Positions 46,001 through 55,109 of a stretch of 64,000 nt of DNA are shown here, in pieces (the first letter of the stretch is position 1; each line of letters begins with the position of its first letter). Source of the DNA: Tremella fuciformis (taxonomy: Eukaryota; Basidiomycota; Tremellomycetes; Tremellales; Tremellaceae); assembly GCA_032768795.1 (NCBI GenBank), contig CP136491.1, positions 2,170,001 to 2,234,000 of the forward strand. Reading direction: 5' to 3'. The translations under genes were made by a program, and so were the position numbers. The notes beneath the pieces were generated by a model that saw only the letters and a program-made list of their open reading frames with translations, did not search any database and was not told the DNA's origin.

Positions 46001-47363
46001 TGGGCTCACTGCGCACGTCACCAAGTACGTGTCGAGCTGCACAGCCTGTCTGCGCACCAAGCCTTTCAACCAGAGACCAAGAGGTCAGCTACGAACCTTG
46101 GAAGTTCCACGCCTACCGTTCGAGGACATCACGATGGACTTCATCGAAGAGCTGCCAGTCTCAAACAACTTCAATTCAATACTAGTAGTGGTCGACCGCC
46201 TGACAAAGTACACAGTGCTCATACCCACGGTAACGAAGTTGAACGCACCCGAAATGTGTTCGTTACTATTTGATACGGTTTTCTCCAGATACGGACTGCC
46301 GAGCACGATTGTATCCGACAGGGGAAGTAAATTTGTATCAGACTTCTGGAGAAGTCTAACGGAGCAATTCGACATTCGATTGGCACTCAGCACGGCAAGA
46401 AGGCCGCAGACTGATGGTCAAACCGAGCGACATAACCAGAAGGTAGAGGGATTCATGAGGATCTTCACCAACTTCGACCAGGACAACTGGGCACCGTTGT
46501 TAGCATTCGCCCAGTTCGCCATCAACAACGCCCATCACGATACGATAGGAATGACCCCGTTCTATGCGCTACACGGATTTCATCCTAGATGGGTTCAGGA
46601 AATATTGGAACCGAATAAAGTCGACAATCAGCAAGCAAGACAACGTGCGAACTCAATGAATGAGGTGCACTCAATCTGCAGGGAGAACTATGTGCGAGCA
46701 GGGAAGGAGATGGAGAAGTACTACAACAGGAAGCACCAGCCTCAAGTCGAGATCAAGGACGGAGACTATGTCATGTTGGACCTCGAGGGCCTTAACACGA
46801 AACGACCCAGCAAGAAACTCGACTATAGGCGAGATGGACCCTTCCAGGTGGAAGAGTCAATAGGAACACACGCGAAGAGATTGAAGCTACCAGCGACACT
46901 CAAGATCCACAATGTTTTTCATGTGTCCAGACTGCATCCTGTCGACGTTATTAGCGTCGAAGACAAACGAATACGACCAAAAGGGCAACCACAAGGACTA
47001 CCAACTATAGTGGAGCCTGATGCTGAATTTGAAGTCGAGAGGATTCTGGACTCAAGGAGAACAAGGAATGGGAAGGTCGAGTACCTAGTGGAGTGGAGAG
47101 GCTACGGGGACGATGAAGTGGGCTGGGAGCCGGAGGTGAACGTCAGAAACGCGGCAGAGGTTGTAAGAACATTCCACGAGCGACACCCCGACAAGCCCAT
47201 TGGTCACACATTCGGAGGAATCAAGAAAGATAGGAGCTATTTGAAACGAATAAAGACAAATGGCGACAAAGAAGAGCCTATACGACCTAACAAACGACAA
47301 CGAACTCAAGAGTCAGTCAGGCAAGAGGCCGGGCACAGGCATAATCTAAGAAGTCGTCAGTAA
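42870..47363 (+). CDS. Chromovirus Pol: protease, RT, RNase H, integrase, chromodomain
   Basis: The pol frame is open from 42870, in -1 relative to gag; true Pol probably begins after a frameshift near the end of gag. Protease FDTGAS is at about 43261. After an acidic linker come reverse transcriptase (LVVDYRKLN 44370, YIDD at about 44673), RNase H (HTDAS 45114, TEKELFAI 45240) and integrase. The integrase has its HHCC finger at 45935-46060 (ending CTACLRTK) and the catalytic D, D, E near 46137, 46317 and 46426. The C-terminus carries a chromodomain (EFEVERILDSR ... YLVEWRGYGDDEVGWEPE, 47026-47130). In known chromoviruses this domain steers integration to histone-marked chromatin. The frame is intact over 1497 codons. 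I see no clear slippery heptamer in the overlap. Confidence 0.93.
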   Translation: MLFLRTEWSSGQGLFAIDAISRNGGLFQCYEHLPAYHDPFYELATVKGKRPVELRGSRGSNKPLTLGAAFENYNGTEFIGDELLPKRSIVCYDNMTENLRLRVLLTGSRAKLQCGFPSLYCRQGYLSNILFDTGASSCFVDWRSGIAQTLNHTVIERPKHVVMFDGRASAFGLVHTYIDTNIQLHPEYPPIDVKLLVTELNGADIVLGWPWMAENGVTIDARHGWAEFPCTPVVRKPHRRKGKAYRKPYASGTTYPNNIEIAESGNRWRPISVTQEGSGEAGISNDGEGATETNSYEEAPMADDPLERAGTEDGTPVLSDPSTRDDESSDDSSGIYDDYKYGKDEAGTDPEDWTAIEDLQDVTIWNKWGRIALEEKEYDQTRVEVNGVTASESDSYTTLNEKEQSSAKESKIPEAYQGWEDLFEEPSGSAALPPHRPYDHRIELKEGGKLPLAPLYQLSPKEKNALHEYLEKEKAEGKIYHSLSPYGSPAFFVPKKDGRLRLVVDYRKLNEATVNSAYPLPLISQILADLRDARFYTKLDLAGAYQLVRMAEGHEHLTAFRTIFGMFESTVMRDGLKGAPATFQHFMNDIFSELIGKGVYVYIDDILIYAKTVEELRALTKTVFDILQQWELRLKAAKCEFEKDSITFLGHRVSAEGIATDEGLTETIRKFPIPTTQKELRSAVGLFSYYRRFVPNFSGIARPLNKLMSKKARFIWNEEADKAFQSLKGALSSPPILGHFDPELPIEVHTDASDFAIGYVIYHVDRNTMKRTAIHYGSARLKPNEENWTVTEKELFAIIYCLQHHRAYFEGSKWPIIFVTDHQPLIGYTMPKQVSNREARWAEILARFDLRIVYTPGKGNVVPDALSRRPDLAGTRGGDSYQTDSKVRQVIETIDAENELDQIVTNLEESKKTASIVEDQEPLEMYGVTTTESPSTADPNTYDWIIDGSRVREGYMKDEQCRQIIEGIAAQKPLEDIRNELRLSSDTRVEIDQQGFIRIDGKIYIPDYDDLRFKIINSRHDTPLAGHPGVKRTMKAVQRDYYWPGLTAHVTKYVSSCTACLRTKPFNQRPRGQLRTLEVPRLPFEDITMDFIEELPVSNNFNSILVVVDRLTKYTVLIPTVTKLNAPEMCSLLFDTVFSRYGLPSTIVSDRGSKFVSDFWRSLTEQFDIRLALSTARRPQTDGQTERHNQKVEGFMRIFTNFDQDNWAPLLAFAQFAINNAHHDTIGMTPFYALHGFHPRWVQEILEPNKVDNQQARQRANSMNEVHSICRENYVRAGKEMEKYYNRKHQPQVEIKDGDYVMLDLEGLNTKRPSKKLDYRRDGPFQVEESIGTHAKRLKLPATLKIHNVFHVSRLHPVDVISVEDKRIRPKGQPQGLPTIVEPDAEFEVERILDSRRTRNGKVEYLVEWRGYGDDEVGWEPEVNVRNAAEVVRTFHERHPDKPIGHTFGGIKKDRSYLKRIKTNGDKEEPIRPNKRQRTQESVRQEAGHRHNLRSRQ

Positions 47364-47430
47364 CTATTAGTCCCAAATAGCATCCAGTGCGATTGAGGAC
47401 TTCATAGGTACAACGATAGATGACTATATG

Positions 47431-48790
47431 CTACAGTTCCCTATTCTTCCTCTTCAGCGACTCCAAAGTACGAACAGCTGCCTCGGCTTCACCTATCTGG
47501 GAAATGCGCGAATGTATGTCCGCAAAAGTGCCCGCAGGAATAGTGACTGTCCCGGAGGTAGACAAATTCAATCGAGCGCGTTCGAGTCCCTTCAAACCTT
47601 CCTTGAGGGAAAGGAAATGCTCTCGTAAAACCTGAAGATAAGGCGCGGGGTCTGAGAAAGAACATGCCGAAGTGCACACAGCACAGCGAATTGAGCCTGG
47701 CTTGACTCGACAAACAAGCTTGGCCTTGAGACAACCTTGGCACGGTGGAACCGAAACCGGATATTTTTGCTGTTCGGCGAACTTCTCATTTGAAAGTGGG
47801 CGCGTGCCGCGAGCAGCACGCTTTGGCGGCGCCTCACCGGCCTTAAGCTCGGACGGCCGTTTGTAGGGCGGGGGGACATCGACAGTGTGGGACTATTCGT
47901 TACTATTAACCCCAAACAGTGCGAGATCACTTGCCTTCGGAACAAACTTAGACGGGGTCTGACTCGCGTGGGCGGCTGACATGAACGTGGAATAGTCCTA
48001 CAATTAGTTTCTATTCGTAACGAATAGAAACTACTCACAATGGCCAGGATCTCTTCGGGATCAACTGATTCCGGAGTGGACGGAATGGGCTTGGTCTCGT
48101 CGAGCTCGCGAATAGGAGTATCGACAATGGCGCGTTGTTTCCCTTTCCCCTTGGAACCCTTCTTGCGAGGGGGTTCGGACTCTGTCTCTGACGAGCCCAG
48201 CTCGTCTTCGATGGCGGGGAGATCAGAGGAAAGAAGGAAGGCTGCTATTAGTTGCGGATAAAATCGAATAGGAACGACTCACTAGGGTCTTCATCGACAT
48301 TACCCTCGGGATCAGTAGTCTCGGATCCATCTGGAAACTATTAGGAACGAATACACACGAATACAAGAAAACAAACACACCTTGGGAATTGTTGTCAGCC
48401 TCCGGGGCGGGCGACGAAGTCTTGTCTTGGGTGGTGTTCAGAGGGGCAGTGGGGGCACGTTCGAGAGCAGCGGGAGCTGAGACGGTGTCGGCGGGGGCGA
48501 GAGGCTGGGTGACGCCTTCTCCATCCGAGAGAGTGGGGAGGGCAGGTGTCTCGTCTGCTATTAGTGACAAATACGAGCGAGTAGTAGTAACTCACTCGGG
48601 TCTGCATCCATCTGGGTGAGATCTTGTCGGGTTTCGTTTGACGGAGCCAACTCGTCCAACTCAGGCAGGGGCGTCATAGCGGGCGAGGTGGACTTGCGCG
48701 TGAAGCGTCCCTTATGCTCTTGGTCAGTAATAGCCGCAAACATGATCGAGTACTCACACGTCGTTGGGCAGATGCGCGGGAGCGGGCCAT
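47431..48790 (-). CDS. Antisense spliced gene inside chromovirus (367 aa, Cys cluster)
   Basis: Exons on the minus strand: 48758-48790, 48596-48716, 48381-48554, 48283-48330, 48039-48241, 47935-47997, 47431-47892. The six introns are 41-50 nt, five GT-AG and one GC-AG, most with a CTAAT branch motif. Spliced length is 1104 nt, exactly 368 codons, and every junction keeps frame. The product starts MARSRASAQRR and is Pro/Glu/Ser-rich and disordered over about 210 residues. It then carries cysteines at about 265, 268, 275, 284, 287 and 291 (CX2CX6CX8CX2CX3C), followed by a helical, Leu-rich tail. The cluster resembles but does not match fungal Zn2Cys6. Introns opposite to the genomic RNA are invisible to splicing during retrotransposition, which explains their survival. 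Function unknown; a DNA-binding regulator is a guess. Confidence 0.78.
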
Positions 48791-48934
48791 AGGGGTACGC
48801 CAAAAGTCAAGAAAAGTAGATGTACGAACGAACAACGAGAGGGCGCAGTCACGCCCTTATGTATCCTGCGGGCGTCTATCGGCAAAACGGCGTTACGAGT
48901 AAAAACGAGTATGAGGCAGTCGCAAGAACGAGCG

Positions 48935-48999
48935 GTTGCTAGGCAACTAGGGTGACAACTTGCAGATGCTCGACATGTAGAAAGTCGTTGCTAGGCAAC
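48935..48999 (-). promoter_or_regulatory. Two RFX-like palindromes upstream of the antisense gene
   Basis: GTTGCTAGGCAAC occurs at 48935-48947 and again at 48987-48999, 52 bp apart and about 150-210 bp upstream of the antisense ATG. It resembles the RFX/X-box half-sites GTTGC and GGCAAC. It could control the antisense gene. Confidence 0.5.
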
Positions 49000-49100
49000 G
49001 GGACGATAAGCGACGACCGATAGGCGGTATCAGGAACAAATAAAAATCAGTCGCGACTAATCTTATCATGAAGGGACTCATGATGTAAAGGAGGGAGGAG

Positions 49101-49872
49101 TGTCAGGAAACTGACACGGCATCCTGACCACGAGACTACCACGAGGCAACTTCCGACGGAAACATCCAAAGGATCCTACGAACCGAAGAACGTGAGTACG
49201 ATAGAACCGTCACTATTAGTCACGAATAACTACGACTTGCTCTTGAAAGCGCTGGAACAACCTGGAGAACGATAGAAGGATACGTCTCAGTCTTCCATCG
49301 GCCGAGTTGAGATAGGAACGCACGCAAGGACAAGAGTCAGGTCCACGATAACGGAGGATAGAGTTATCTCACAGTCAGGGCCACGGGGCGGAGACCGAGG
49401 ACGATAAGGACGACGACGGGCACGCAAGGAGATTAGATGCAAGCCAGCGCGGAGAGAAGACGATAGAAGAGAAGAGAGACGACGAGAGAATACTAGAGAG
49501 TATTGGGAACAAGTAGAAGCGACTAGGAGAACGATGGAACGATCCACGAAGGACGATGCTAGAAGGATCAGAGTGAGAGCGGGCGAGAGTCAGCAGATAC
49601 TTAAGAAGGAAGATCGCAGAGGAAGTTCCTCAGCGATCTAGTTAACTAGTCCTCTAGATAGAACGTCTACTTAGAGAATCGACCGTACCAGTGACGAGAG
49701 ATAGATAAGTGAAGTGAGTCTTGATCGCTCCTCACCCAGCTTGGTTCCATTCTACTCTTGTTTGTTACTATCTGTTACGAATAGTCGTTGATAGTTAGCA
49801 GCTTGAACCGATAGGTTGATTTAGGTGAGCTTTAGTTGGATCTAAAACAGGTCACCGGGTACAGGTCTGACA
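49101..49872 (+). repeat. Chromovirus 3' LTR
   Basis: 772 bp, nearly identical to the 5' LTR; preceded by AAAGGAGGGAGGAG. Confidence 0.93.
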
Positions 49873-49877
49873 CGTGC

Positions 49878-50457
49878 TGGGCTGGGACGAAGGTCGTAGG
49901 CGTGCGCTGGTGATCATGGAGGCGTGGCCGACATGACACTACGCTACGACCGACTCCGTACAAACCGTACACTGGCTGTACCGCAAGTCGACCCGTTCGT
50001 CGACCGTACTGTAGCCGTAGAGCAGTGGAACTTTTAATCTGTTCGAAGATGCAAAGATGCGAAGCTTGCGATCAGAAGGTGATTCATAGAATGCGAAGCT
50101 ACGATACAACTATGTTGAAAGTTTTGTATGCGTTATCACGAGGACGTGTCATTATACCCAGGTCCTGTCCGGACAGACCTGGACAGTCCAGCCAAAAATG
50201 CTCCCGCTCGGGGACAAATGTCCGACCGCAAAATTACCCAATCGGGTAAGTCTCCCTCTCGGGAAGCACCCTTATCCTAATACGTTGTAATCGGATTACA
50301 ATTCCACATGCATATAAGTGCAGTTACATCGGTCGTAAACGCTGGTTATACTACAAACGCGTTGAGCCACGCATTACCCAGAAGGTTATCACACAGGAAA
50401 TCTTAATCGGGCTCACAGATCATTGAGCGTGTTGATCAGCTTTGATCTCTGCACAAG
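49878..50457. other. Upstream region of the Crypton gene
   Basis: No coding region is supported. It contains repeated CCGTAC motifs (49964-50010), an imperfect 25-bp palindrome (50159-50183, CCAGGTC...ACCTGG) and a TATA-like TATAAG at 50313-50318, about 140 nt before the ATG. The left end of the Crypton should lie here, but I cannot place it. Confidence 0.5.
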
Positions 50458-53024
50458 ATGGGACGAGCAATCAAAAGCAACCCAATGACCGTCAGAATTC
50501 AGCCAATGATGCTCGCCGAAGGGCAAGCGGCTGTAGATGCGTCAACACACCTGCGATCCGAGACACATGCGGCCAACACCACACGCCAATACGAATCAAG
50601 GGCAAAGCACTGGTACAAGTGGTGCGAGGGAAAGGCCTGGCCGTTGCGGTACGTTATTATGCCCAAAGGAGCTCAAATCTGCCAACTTTTGCCAACGTTG
50701 GCAGGGACTGGCCGGCAAAGGAGGGAGCAAGCGAAAGGATGACCATCCAGGGATACAGTAACACCGACAACCGCACTTATGTTCCTTTATGAACACGTAC
50801 TTGCAAAACATCAGATACCCGCAAGCCCAGACATTAACAAGTGTTTACAAGAGAGTAGCGAAGTAGTCCTGGCGGTAGAAGGCATAGAGCAAGACTTTGT
50901 GAACGTAGCGGCGGCAATCAACCAGCCAACGTTGAGCACCACATGGTCAAAGGAGGCTCCGCTAATCACATCCGAAGAGTGTGCGCACAGATCTACTTCA
51001 ATCAGTTTCAAGCTAAGCGAGTCAGGTCTAGCCTTGGTACGAAACACCAATCTGTCGCCGAGCAGCTTCAATCAGTGGATGGCAGCTTTGGTAGACATTT
51101 GGAAAAGCCAAGTCTCGCGAGGAGTGAACAGCTACGAAACGCCAAGATCGCCTTGGACAGCAGCAATAGCGAGCGCCTTGAACAGATTCAAGCATGAAAG
51201 AGAGGTCAAAACTTTCGTGGACAAAGGCCTTGGTACGCAGCCCTCCTTTGATGAAAGGACGCTCGGTTAAACCCAAAGGACAATACTACAACGGATACAA
51301 AGACATTCAGGATATCATCAAAACGTACGACTACTATCTTACACGAAACAGCGAGACTTCGCTTAGGGACGCCTGTGCGCACGCGCTTGGTATGTTTGCC
51401 CTCCTTCGAAGCGACAATCAACGAAAAATGTGTCTCTCAGACATGAGCTGTGATGTTTTGACGCAAGAGGGTCCAACACTGTGTCCAGTCATTGTCTTCG
51501 CCACCAACGAAGGCAAGACCAATCATTCCGGCAAGACACAGTATGCAGCATTCATGAGGAACGCCAAGCTAGAGATGTGTCCGGTGTGGTTCCTAAGCCT
51601 GTACCTATTTGCTCGGTGAGGGTCTCTTGTACTGAAACGAGCTCATCCTGACGTCAGTTTTGATTATGATGTCAGCGCTAGTCGTTTCCCCTCCTTTGAG
51701 ACTCGTGCCAGCTGGTACCCTATCAAGTTGCTTGAAAACAGTCGAAACGCGTCAGAGCCGGTGCCATATGAAACACAAAGGGTCGCGATCAAAGCGGCAC
51801 TCAAACATTCGGGCATCCGCACCACTCAAGCCACACACATCAACAGAAAAGCTGGAGCGCGCTTAGCTGAGTTGGCTGGAGCTCCAAGTCGCGACGTTGC
51901 GCGCGCTGGCAATTGGCATGACACGGTTTTGGAGAAGCATTACTTGATGCACATTGCTTTGCCTGCACTCAGAGCGTCCGCTGGGTTCAAGCCAAATGGG
52001 GGTTCCTTCCACTTGCCTCGTGCAGTAAAGGTACCCCCTACCTTAGTGCGAAAGGTATTTCCACAATTAGACCGATGGCAAGCTATTTTAGTACAATCAA
52101 AGCGTAGCTGACCGACAAAGGATGGCTTTCTTTAACTTGGGCAAAAACACGGAAGAAGATCTTGCTGCTCGAGCCTTTTTGCGGTGTTTGGACGAGTTGC
52201 GCACGTCCTTTCTTCAGGATGCACCACATTGGAGGCGCTCGCATCCGACGCTTTTTGTTTTCAGGCACTTGCTGTTTCAAGATCCCGAATACCTGGACTT
52301 TGAAAGGATGGCTTTAGCGAGCACAGCAAAGAACCAATCCGCGTACGACACACGGCTTGAGACTGCGTTGCCTGTTCTCGTCGATGAATTGCGAAAACGT
52401 GATCAAGCAAGCAAGCAACAACTTGATCATGTTGATACGGCGATCAACAAGTTGACATTGGCAAATACAAGCAGCGGTGAGACGTTAAAGGCGGTGCTCT
52501 GCATGGTCGGCACCATACAACAAGCCTTATCTCGGCCTTTGTTGATATCCCCTCCTTTAGACTCGCTAGGGCGCACCCCAACGTCATCTAGTCCACTTCA
52601 ATCCGGTCCTTTCGATCAAAGGACGCTTGCGCCCTCGCTCACAGGAGCGCCCTCGGATCAGCATCATCAGCCCGACGTTCCTTTGGTCCTGCTTACGCCC
52701 TATCAAATGGACCGAAAAGTGGCGACGGTAAAGGACCTTTGGACCGAGTACACGATAGGCATCAATGGGCGTGCGTCCATCCGCAGTCAGTACGAGGGCG
52801 ACGATCAGACCTGGAAAAAGACCAACGACGCCGAGCGCAAGTTCTATTCTCGTCGTGCACCCATATGGCGGCTGATACAAACAATCATCGAGACACGTCA
52901 ACTCACGTCCGACAAGGCTGTTGTTCTCGTGGAGAGACAACGCCTGGCGCTTCCAAGCAAGTCGCTCAATGCTTTATCCGACTGGATCAAACGTACACCC
53001 GCGTCCGCGAGTGTATTGTTGTGA
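50458..53024 (+). CDS. Crypton tyrosine recombinase with GCR1_C domain (779 aa)
   Basis: Exons 50458-50648, 50751-51232, 51279-51615, 51658-52054 and 52092-53024; introns of 102, 46, 42, 37 nt, all GT-AG and frame-consistent (2340 nt). The N-terminal core-binding part has NTTRQYESRAKHWYKWC. The catalytic part shows the first Arg in ALLRSDNQRKM (about 51407), the His-x-x-Arg box in THINRKAGARLAELAG (about 51836) and the Tyr nucleophile in EKHYLMHI (about 51940). The C-terminal part (52715-52925, TVKDLWTEYTIGINGRASI ... W) is the GCR1_C/Msn1-Hot1 DNA-binding domain. This recombinase-GCR1_C fusion is the hallmark of fungal Cryptons, DNA transposons that move by tyrosine recombination. No lesion is visible. 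The last intron is the least certain. Confidence 0.88.
50683..50703. repeat. Palindrome-bearing repeat, copy 1 (Crypton intron 1)
   Basis: A 21-nt sequence found again at 53053-53073. It ends in the perfect 14-bp palindrome TGCCAACGTTGGCA (50690-50703). Confidence 0.8.
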
Positions 53025-53052
53025 TTACATATCGAGCTGTGCGTCCTTTGGT

Positions 53053-53073
53053 CAACTTTTGCCAACGTTGGCA
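53053..53073. repeat. Palindrome-bearing repeat, copy 2 (after Crypton stop)
   Basis: Same 21 nt as 50683-50703, 29 nt after the recombinase stop codon; palindrome at 53060-53073. Confidence 0.8.
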
Positions 53074-53276
53074 CATACAGGTCGACAATGACCGGTCTGC
53101 GCTTCCCCTTCCTTTGACGTTCCTGTATCAAAGGTACTCGGTCATACCTCACCGAGTTAAGCTTAGCGACGTATTGTTGTGTGGTTTTTCATTCAACTCG
53201 TAGAAACCATGTATATGCATGCTTATGCCGCCCGAGACCCGCAACATCCCTCGAATCTCCACTCACCTAAGCCAAC

Positions 53277-54087
53277 ATGAGCGAAACCACAACGACATCC
53301 GCAGAACCACAACCACTCAGTCAGTCTGCTGTGAATATCGAACGCATTATGCTGACTTCGCACAGCCCACGACGCGAAATACGAGTACACTCCTGGCAAA
53401 GCCGTTGTCCCTCGCTTTTGGCCCGCCTACGCCGAGTCCGGCAACCTTACCCTCCCGAATACGGTTAAAGGGAAAAAGGTCTTGCCACCAAACGAACTAG
53501 GAGAGGATGGGCAACGTATTCTGGAGACCGGCAAAGAGGTACTTGGCTCAACTTGCGTGTCAAACTCATAGCTCGTAGCTAATATCTTGTTAGAAACAGC
53601 TGAGGGAAGCGATGAACCTGTGTAACGCGAACCAGTCTTATGTCCGAATGGGGCCATTCCAATGCGAAGGGTGCAGATCGAGACAGTTACGCTCACCTGT
53701 GTGTCTTACGGGGTGCATCGTGCGAGGAGCAGCTCCTGAGACGGCATGCGCCGAGTGTGTCGCCAACGGGACATCTTCCCGATGTGACTTCTCCAGGCCC
53801 GCTGTCGTGAGCGAGCTCAGCTCCCTACTTGGTGGTGAGCTCCGCGAAGCCATTGGTTCGGTTGGCACGCTGGAGATCATGCTGCGAGGGCCTGGTGAGC
53901 ACTGAATCATACCAGTACGGGCAGCTGATCGTCAGCCAGCAGAGGGGAGTCCGTCCCGGCTTCGATGCTTGTGGACCCGTTGCGGGAGCTGCTGCCCAAG
54001 TTGCGGCAGATCGTCAACGAGCACACACCCGCCGTAGCCGAGGTAGACAGGGTAGCTGGGCCGTCCACGCCCAAGAGGCGCAAGTGA
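53277..54087 (+). CDS. Small cysteine-cluster protein (222 aa)
   Basis: Exons 53277-53319, 53366-53538, 53594-53894, 53936-54087; introns 46, 55 and 41 nt, GT-AG, total 669 nt in frame. The first junction (GTCAGT donor) was chosen because it alone connects MSETTTTSAEPQPL to the long frame KYEYTPGKAVVPRFWPAY. Cysteines lie at about residues 96, 99, 109, 113, 124, 127 and 136 (CEGC ... CLTGC ... CAEC ... RCDF), followed by a helical tail and a basic C-terminus PSTPKRRK that could be a nuclear signal. I do not recognise the family. The layout resembles the antisense chromovirus protein (disordered N-part, Cys cluster, helical tail), so it may be a related or formerly element-borne gene. It lies right after the Crypton on the same strand. 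Confidence 0.6.
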
Positions 54088-54395
54088 CATGATCGAGTTG
54101 TATTCTAGCTGCATGCACGGTATGGTCTATGACGAACCTGGCACGATCTACGGGCATGATCTGGCATTTCCAGGTTATACCTGGTGAGCCCTGGACCGCC
54201 ACTTTGGACCCGTCCGGACATTGCCGACCCTGAGCGTGTATAATCGTTCTCGTTCATTATTACAACAAAGAGGCATTGCCGCAACGACGTGGCGATAACG
54301 TCATCGCCCGGTTACGCTGGGGATCCCATCACTTAGGTTGTTGTCTCCCTTCTCCGTCGTCTCCTCAACAAACTCGTTCCGTTTCGAGACTCGAG

Positions 54396-55108
54396 ATGGA
54401 GAACGTGAGCATTTCAGGTCTTGTAGCGAGATCCACACGCTCATGATCAGTTTGTGACTCAAGCCAAAGGTATTATGCAGTCGGGACAGGGCAAACAGCT
54501 CGCCGAACAGATCGGTCAGTGTCGCTATCTTTCTCTTGCCGTCCAGCAGAGATCAGCGATGCGCTGCTGACGAGAGCAGAGAAAGCCACTGGTGTTGATG
54601 TGTTCTCCGGCCAAGGCGGGTCAAGGAATACGCAGACCGCCATCCAGCCTCCAGGACAAGGGGCATCCTTTGATGCCGCTGGCAACCCCGGCCAGGAGGG
54701 TCAGTATGGCCAAGAGGGGCAGTACGGCGCTGTGAGGGGTAAGGGCTTTGGCGGCGGCTTCAACCCGGACCAAGGAGGCGGCCATGCGCAGGGGCCGCAG
54801 CAGGGGCAGAGCAGCTACGAGGGTATGGCGGCCGACGACAGTAAGGCTTCTTCTGGAGCATGCCATGCATCCCCTTTTCCCCGACTGGGCAAGCCATATA
54901 AAGGCGGGCGGCGCTGATCGCAGGCACATCTACCGGGGGATATGGCGGTGACCCTTACTCGCGAAAGAATCAGATGGCAGCTGGGGAGCACGATGCCGAT
55001 TCGGACGATGGCCGCGATGGTGTCAAGACGGGCACGTCGACCCCCGGATACCGACAGGAAGGAGATGTTGATCCCGAGGCGGCGGAGAACGCCCTGCGTA
55101 ATCAGTGA
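54396..55108 (+). CDS. Small Gly/Gln-rich protein (182 aa), unknown function
   Basis: Exons 54396-54404 (only three codons), 54451-54514, 54550-54840, 54924-55108; introns 46, 35 and 83 nt, GT-AG, 549 nt in frame. The product begins MENFVTQAKGIMQSGQGKQL, has one predicted helix with LLTRAEKATGVDVF, then a long Gly/Gln/Pro-rich stretch with the repeat GQEGQYGQEGQYG, and an acidic C-terminus. There is no signal peptide or membrane segment. I do not recognise a family. GTGAGT overlaps the stop region (55105), so a further exon cannot be excluded. Confidence 0.6.
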
Positions 55109-55109
55109 G

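Larger units (their letters stand above)
40967..49872 (+). mobile_element. Ty3/gypsy chromovirus, complete (8906 bp)
   Basis: LTRs of 772 bp at 40967-41738 and 49101-49872; target duplication CGTGC (40962-40966, 49873-49877). I see three single-base differences between the LTRs (5' positions 40978, 41377, 41629), so it is young. Order: self-primed PBS, gag, pol with chromodomain, an antisense spliced gene, purine tract AAAGGAGGGAGGAG, 3' LTR. The extra 1.7 kb between pol and the 3' LTR is unusual for the group. Confidence 0.95.
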
